A stretch of DNA of 13,523 nucleotides, from positions 1 through 13,523 of the forward strand of contig NXFV01000466.1 in assembly GCA_002803225.1 (NCBI GenBank), read 5' to 3'. This DNA is from Gamarada debralockiae. Taxonomy: Eukaryota; Ascomycota; Leotiomycetes; Helotiales; Hyphodiscaceae. Below the pieces are notes generated by a model. It did no database searches. It was not told the origin of the DNA and saw nothing but the letters and a program-made list of their open reading frames with translations. Below are positions 9,635 through 13,523 of this stretch, piece after piece (the stretch's first letter is position 1; the number at the start of each line of letters is the position of its first letter). Made by a program: the position numbers and the translations under genes.

Positions 9635-10241
9635 TGACCGCTTAGTTCATGAAATTTTGGAGTTATGGGGTTGGTATACCATTGACGAGAGGCTTAATCT
9701 GTAATGGGGAGTCAGCCAGCTTACTTTCAATTTCTTGCTTATTATTTCTTCACAATATCTTTAACATATTCTGTATCTTTTCACGCCCATTGGCTTCCGT
9801 CTCAGCTCGACACTCACATGGTGTTCTGCATCACTTCCTTGCTCCAAATATCCCAGGCGCTGCAGGTGTTGTTTGGAAGATCCTGTTCTCAGCAAGATAT
9901 TGTTTACTGTCGCGTTTCTCATGTCACTTATGGAAGCTCATTTCATCTGTACATTTGTTAAGCATTGAAATACATTCTTTCAGGGAGATATTGTTGTCGA
10001 TCATAAATGCCGAGACGCGAGTATGGTTAGAATGCAATTTCCCGCTGCCGCAGGTCTCGTTGAATTATCGTTGCTATAGCCGAAATTTGCATTCTTAAGA
10101 CCAACGGCGACTTTCATAACAGCATCTTTGTTGGTTAGAACTGCCTAATCAGGTATAGCCTGTATTTCCCCCTCTTTTGTGGTATAAGAGAGCTCTTCCC
10201 CTTCTTGTATTTTCAGCTCTTTAGATATTAGCTAGTCCTAA
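9635..10241. other. Intergenic region, no gene supported
   Basis: This follows the ankyrin stop codon and precedes the glycoside hydrolase relic. It is T-rich, with open frames up to 149 codons on the + strand that show no family features and no match to the adjacent genes. The left part is probably the 3' untranslated region of the ankyrin gene. A pyrimidine-rich CTTCTTGTATTTTCAG at 10201-10216 looks like a 3' splice acceptor and could be a fossil of the hydrolase gene, but an in-frame TAG follows at 10222. Confidence 0.55.
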
Positions 10242-10283
10242 AAATGCCACTATATTTCGCTCCTATACAGCTCAACTGACAAC
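10242..10283 (+). repeat. Direct repeat copy 2 (partner at 7-51)
   Basis: Bases 10242-10260 and 10265-10283 repeat the two 19-base blocks of copy 1 exactly. The 4-base gap here replaces 7 bases there, a 3-base difference that keeps the reading frame. Here the sequence continues directly into the glycoside hydrolase relic (RYKVALEPDDP). In copy 1 it continues into the HET relic. Confidence 0.85.
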
Positions 10284-12817
10284 TACCCGCTACAAAGTTG
10301 CCCTCGAACCCGATGACCCTCTTGCGCCAAACAGTCATCTTCTAGATAAATCGGAGCTCAGCGATCACGATACTTATGTACGCATACGTGGAACCAATCC
10401 TCCGGAATGGTTCAATTCGGAGACCTATGTCGATACATTCAGCAAGCCTTCAATTGCCAGATTCATTCAGATTACGTACGAGAAGTATAAAAGCAAAGTT
10501 GGAGATCAGTTTGGCACAGTCATACCAAGTATTTTCACGGACGAGCCACAATTTGCTCACAAGACACAACTTCGGGATTCCCACGCAGAGACAAGATGTA
10601 TTTATGCCGTGGACATTGGACCTCCCAGAAACTTTGAAACCACAATACAACCAAGATTTAATTTAGAATCTACTTGAGATAGTTTGGGATCGACATCTAA
10701 AAGAGAACCAAGTATGACTGGTATCGATTGCACGATCATATATGTGAGCGATTTGTTGAGGCATTCATGGACCAGATATCCTCTTGGTGTCAAGAGAATG
10801 GTATCTTTCTTATTGGACATATGATGAAAGAGCCTTTTTTATGGAGCTAAACAGATGCAGTTCGTAAAGCGATGAGGTGCTATCGCAACCTGGATGTCCT
10901 AGGAGTTGATAACATGTGCGGTCGGTTGGAGTACAAGACCGTGAAGCAGGCAGCTAGTGTCGCAAGACAAAATGGAGGAAGAGGAGTGATGAACGAGCTG
11001 TATGGAGTTACCAATTGGACTTTCGATTTTGAAGGTCACAAAGGTCAGGTGATTGGCAAGCAGCTTTGGGAGTGGCCTCTCATGTTCCGCATTTGACTTG
11101 GGCCAGTATGGCTGGAGAAGCAAAGAGGGATTATCCTGCCAGGATCTGTTACCGAAGTCCTTGGTTTGAGGAGCATTCGTAAATTGAGGACTACTTTACG
11201 AGACTGGATGTGTGTTGACGAGGGGCTGCGATCCATCCGATTGAGGGCTATTGGTTGTACCGTGGACCAGTGCAGGAGAGTTTCGAAGGGCAGGGTTTTC
11301 GCGAGCGAACTTTTATAGACTTGAAAAATTGGCTTTTGGAGGGGCTGATTGATTTCGATTTCATTTCCGAGAGTTTGCTTCCAGGACAAATCAGAGAGGT
11401 ACACAAGATTGGGGCTTGTGATTATGAAGGAATCATTGTTCCAAACTTAAAAACAATCCGAAGCTCGACCTTGGAGTCCTTCAAGAAGTTTTCAAGTGCT
11501 GGGAGGCTGGTTCTGATTTGCTGGCGCGACACCAAAATTTGTCGAAGCGATGATTCCGGAGTCTGGGCTCGAAATTTCGTCAACAACAATTCGTTTTACC
11601 CGGGCTGATATTCTTCGAGCGATTGAAAACCGCCGTGACCTTCGCATCGCTGGGAATGTAAAGCACCCGAGGCAATTCTTATATCGGATGAGGAAAGATG
11701 GACAACAGAAGTATTTCTTCATCTGTAACAAAGAACGGAAGACTGGTCGCTTCATTGACCAAAATGGAGCGATTTCATTAAAGGAGCTTTAGGAGGTTGA
11801 AATCCTAGATCCATTTACTGGAAAAGAGATGCGGATGGCTTCGAAGGGGTCTTTGGCTTGGACAAATGTTCAACATCGATTTGATGGCTGCTCAAGCCTT
11901 CTCTTCGACTTTCACTTGGGTCTCCAAATCCAACTTACCCCGACCCCTAGCACTAGCAGAGGGGTATCGAAGGGCCTCTAAAGTGATTTTGAATTGCACC
12001 GAGTTAGATGAGCCAAATGTGATGTTGCCAGATTATGCAGAATACAGGCTGGACGATGAAAATTGGAATAGTGCGGAGGAGGTGTTGCGGTAATTCCCGA
12101 GAATGACAGACAGTCGGTGGCAAATTTGGAATTGCGTTTTCGATTCTTCTCTGATGTTGAAGTTGACGCGGAGTTGGTAGTCGAGGGTCCTGTGGAGACC
12201 TCATTGAACGGCTACAGACTGCGTAAACTTGAAGGATGGAGGGTTGACAGAGCGATCAGCTGTGTTCAAATGCCTAGTATCAAGAAAGGGGAACACATAC
12301 TGTTGTTCAAGGTACCTTTTGGGCTTCTCACAAATATTGAGCGAGCCTATATTTTGGGAAGATTCGAGGCGTGCCTGAGAGGACGGTAGCTGAGATTGGT
12401 GAGATAACGTTTGGAGATTGGACTAGAGAAGGACTACCATGTTATGTGGGAAATGTGACATACCACTGTGCTGTCACAAAGCTCAGGCGATCTGTGTTGT
12501 ATTCAGTGGTTTACTGGCTACGGTGTCGGTAAATGGGACTCGCAAGACGTGATTGCGTTTGAGCCGTATATTTTAGAAGTTGAAGTCGGAGCCAGGCCAC
12601 TTGAGACCAACTGTTTCGGGAACAGATTCAATGCATTTGGACATTTGCGTTTGCCGGAATGGAAAAGCTCTTGGGTGGGCTTCTACTTTGGAGGACAGAG
12701 GATGATTGGTGGACTCCAGAATATAGTATTGTGCCGATGGAGGTTTTGCAGACGCCGGTGGTGATGATACGAGGGAAGCAAAAGTTGGCATTTTGGAAGG
12801 AGGGACCAACACATTGA
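10243..12817 (+). pseudogene. Glycoside hydrolase relic (GH106 alpha-L-rhamnosidase-like group), many frameshifts and stops
   Basis: Conserved-looking blocks appear in family order but in different frames: DTYVRIRGTNPPEWFN and IFTDEP (10537-10548); PWTLDLPETLKPQYNQDLI; the GHMMKEP block (10815-10835); MNELYGVTNW...GHKGQ (10989-11047), continuing after a one-base loss as GDWQAALGV; SMAGEAKRDYPA (about 11103-11141); AIHPIEGYWL (from 11228); DFDFISESLLPG (11351-11386); RMRKDGQQKYFFICN; EILDPFTGK; LDEPNVMLPDYAEYRLD; a sugar-binding-like VPFGLLTNIERAYILG; FGDWTREGLP; CFGNRFNAFGHL; and a terminal WWTPEYSIVPM, stopping at 12815. Stops include 10664, 10848, 11180, 11216 and 11790. At least eight frame changes are needed, and about 20 residues seem lost near 12093-12117. 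The N-terminal barrel portion is missing. The intact enzyme would cleave terminal sugars from plant or algal glycans; the exact CAZy family is from memory. Confidence 0.85.
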
Positions 12818-12883
12818 GGGCTGTTAGAGCCGAAATAAAGGATCATTTAACTTTCATGGGTCTAATCTTTACAAGGAGATTGA

Positions 12884-13216
12884 GCTTTTACTACACGAGC
12901 TGATAACAGCTCCACAGTTTCGGACAGCAGCATCTACAGAACATTCCTTCAATCCATCTCCCTGAGTCGTGACCAAGAGCTTTGGGAATCCTCGAGTGGG
13001 AGCATGTTCTCATCTCTCTGCAAAGAAGAGTTCGGAAGAAGATTTTGTAAGGAGTTTTTCGGAGAGCAATACTTGACAAATTCCATGTTGGAGATATCCT
13101 TTCTCAACCTTAGCTTTGTTGACGAGTTGTTGAATTATCTTGCGCTCCAGATTGAAAGATATAATGAGATAAAGGAATGCCTGCTAAATGCTCCCAGAAG
13201 AGGGCCACGTCCTTGA
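12884..13216 (+). CDS. Unrecognised open frame, possible exon or gene fragment
   Basis: The frame is open from just after a TGA at 12881 to the TGA at 13214. The first ATG is at 13004, giving 70 residues; the whole open stretch is about 110 codons. The composition looks protein-like: RTFLQSISLSRDQELWESSS, then paired FGRRFCKEFFGEQYL, then a hydrophobic SFVDELLNYLALQIERYNEI helix-like stretch, ending in a basic RRGPRP. It lies 66 bases past the hydrolase relic, in the same direction. I do not recognise it, and it does not look like the C-terminus of that enzyme. It may be a terminal exon of another decayed gene or a chance open frame. Confidence 0.35.
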   Translation, partial: AFTTRADNSSTVSDSSIYRTFLQSISLSRDQELWESSSGSMFSSLCKEEFGRRFCKEFFGEQYLTNSMLEISFLNLSFVDELLNYLALQIERYNEIKECLLNAPRRGPRP

Positions 13217-13523
13217 ATCTAAGAATTCTCACTTCTACACAAACCTTGCAGACAGTACCTAATTTCGTTAATATGATACATTCCTCGTGGCTCCCATCTC
13301 CGTTGTTGTTGTTGACGTCGTGATTGAGTGCCCCAGTACGGCGAACGGTTTCTCTTCAGGACACTTTGACTTGGAGTATCAGAATACATTCATCATTCCC
13401 ATTGCCTCAAGTTCAGGCTCAAAGAATCAGGCAGGAATTGGCTTGTGATTGTTGGCAGGTCCGGTGATATCTGGTGAGACGTACGAGCTCCGAATTCGGT
13501 AGCCGAGAAGTCATCGGAGACCG
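13217..13523. other. Right-edge region, no gene supported
   Basis: It holds a short GTT microsatellite (four or five units near 13302-13314) and an open + strand stretch of about 57 codons ending at a TGA at 13446, with no ATG in a useful place and no recognised motif. The window ends before its context can be judged. Confidence 0.5.

Noticed and set aside
9649..10098. 149-codon + strand open frame after the ankyrin gene
   Set aside because: Its translation is Phe/Leu/Ser-rich as expected of T-rich untranslated DNA, with no motif and no coding-type codon bias.
1..13523. CRISPR arrays, tRNA or rRNA genes, transposase genes, long terminal repeats
   Set aside because: I saw no spaced direct-repeat arrays, cloverleaf-like segments or transposase/reverse transcriptase motifs; the only long-range repeat is the 45-bp pair.

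Overview
The window looks like nuclear DNA of a filamentous ascomycete (Pezizomycotina). The reasons are a HET-domain gene relic, a very large ankyrin protein with low-complexity ends, short GT-AG introns with CTNAC-type branch sites, pyrimidine-rich tracts ahead of a start codon, and pseudogenes whose stop codons fit C-to-T decay of the repeat-induced point mutation (RIP) type. No species can be named from the sequence.

Layout, left to right. Positions 1-1771 (+) hold a decayed HET (heterokaryon incompatibility) gene, readable only by changing frame several times. Positions 1772-2854 have no supported gene. Positions 2855-4184 (-) hold an intact two-exon gene for a 427-residue protein with a helical N-terminal region followed by proline- and serine-rich sequence. 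Positions 4185-4919 are the shared upstream region of a divergent gene pair. Positions 4920-9634 (+) hold an intact two-exon gene for a 1539-residue ankyrin protein: a nine-unit N-terminal repeat of about 26 residues, a long ankyrin array with a higher-order period of about 95 residues, and a C-terminal charged coiled coil. Positions 9635-10241 have no supported gene. Positions 10242-12817 (+) hold a heavily broken glycoside hydrolase gene resembling the GH106 alpha-L-rhamnosidase-like group. Positions 12884-13216 hold an unrecognised open frame, and the last 307 bases show nothing I can name.

The overall picture is one healthy divergent gene pair set between two dead genes. Both relics begin at copies of the same short sequence (7-51 and 10242-10283), about 10.2 kb apart in direct orientation. 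This suggests that the block between the copies arose by insertion, duplication or rearrangement at that sequence. The two intact genes may be functionally linked through their shared promoter, but the sequence does not show what either does. Family names rest on motif recognition from memory; no database search was possible.
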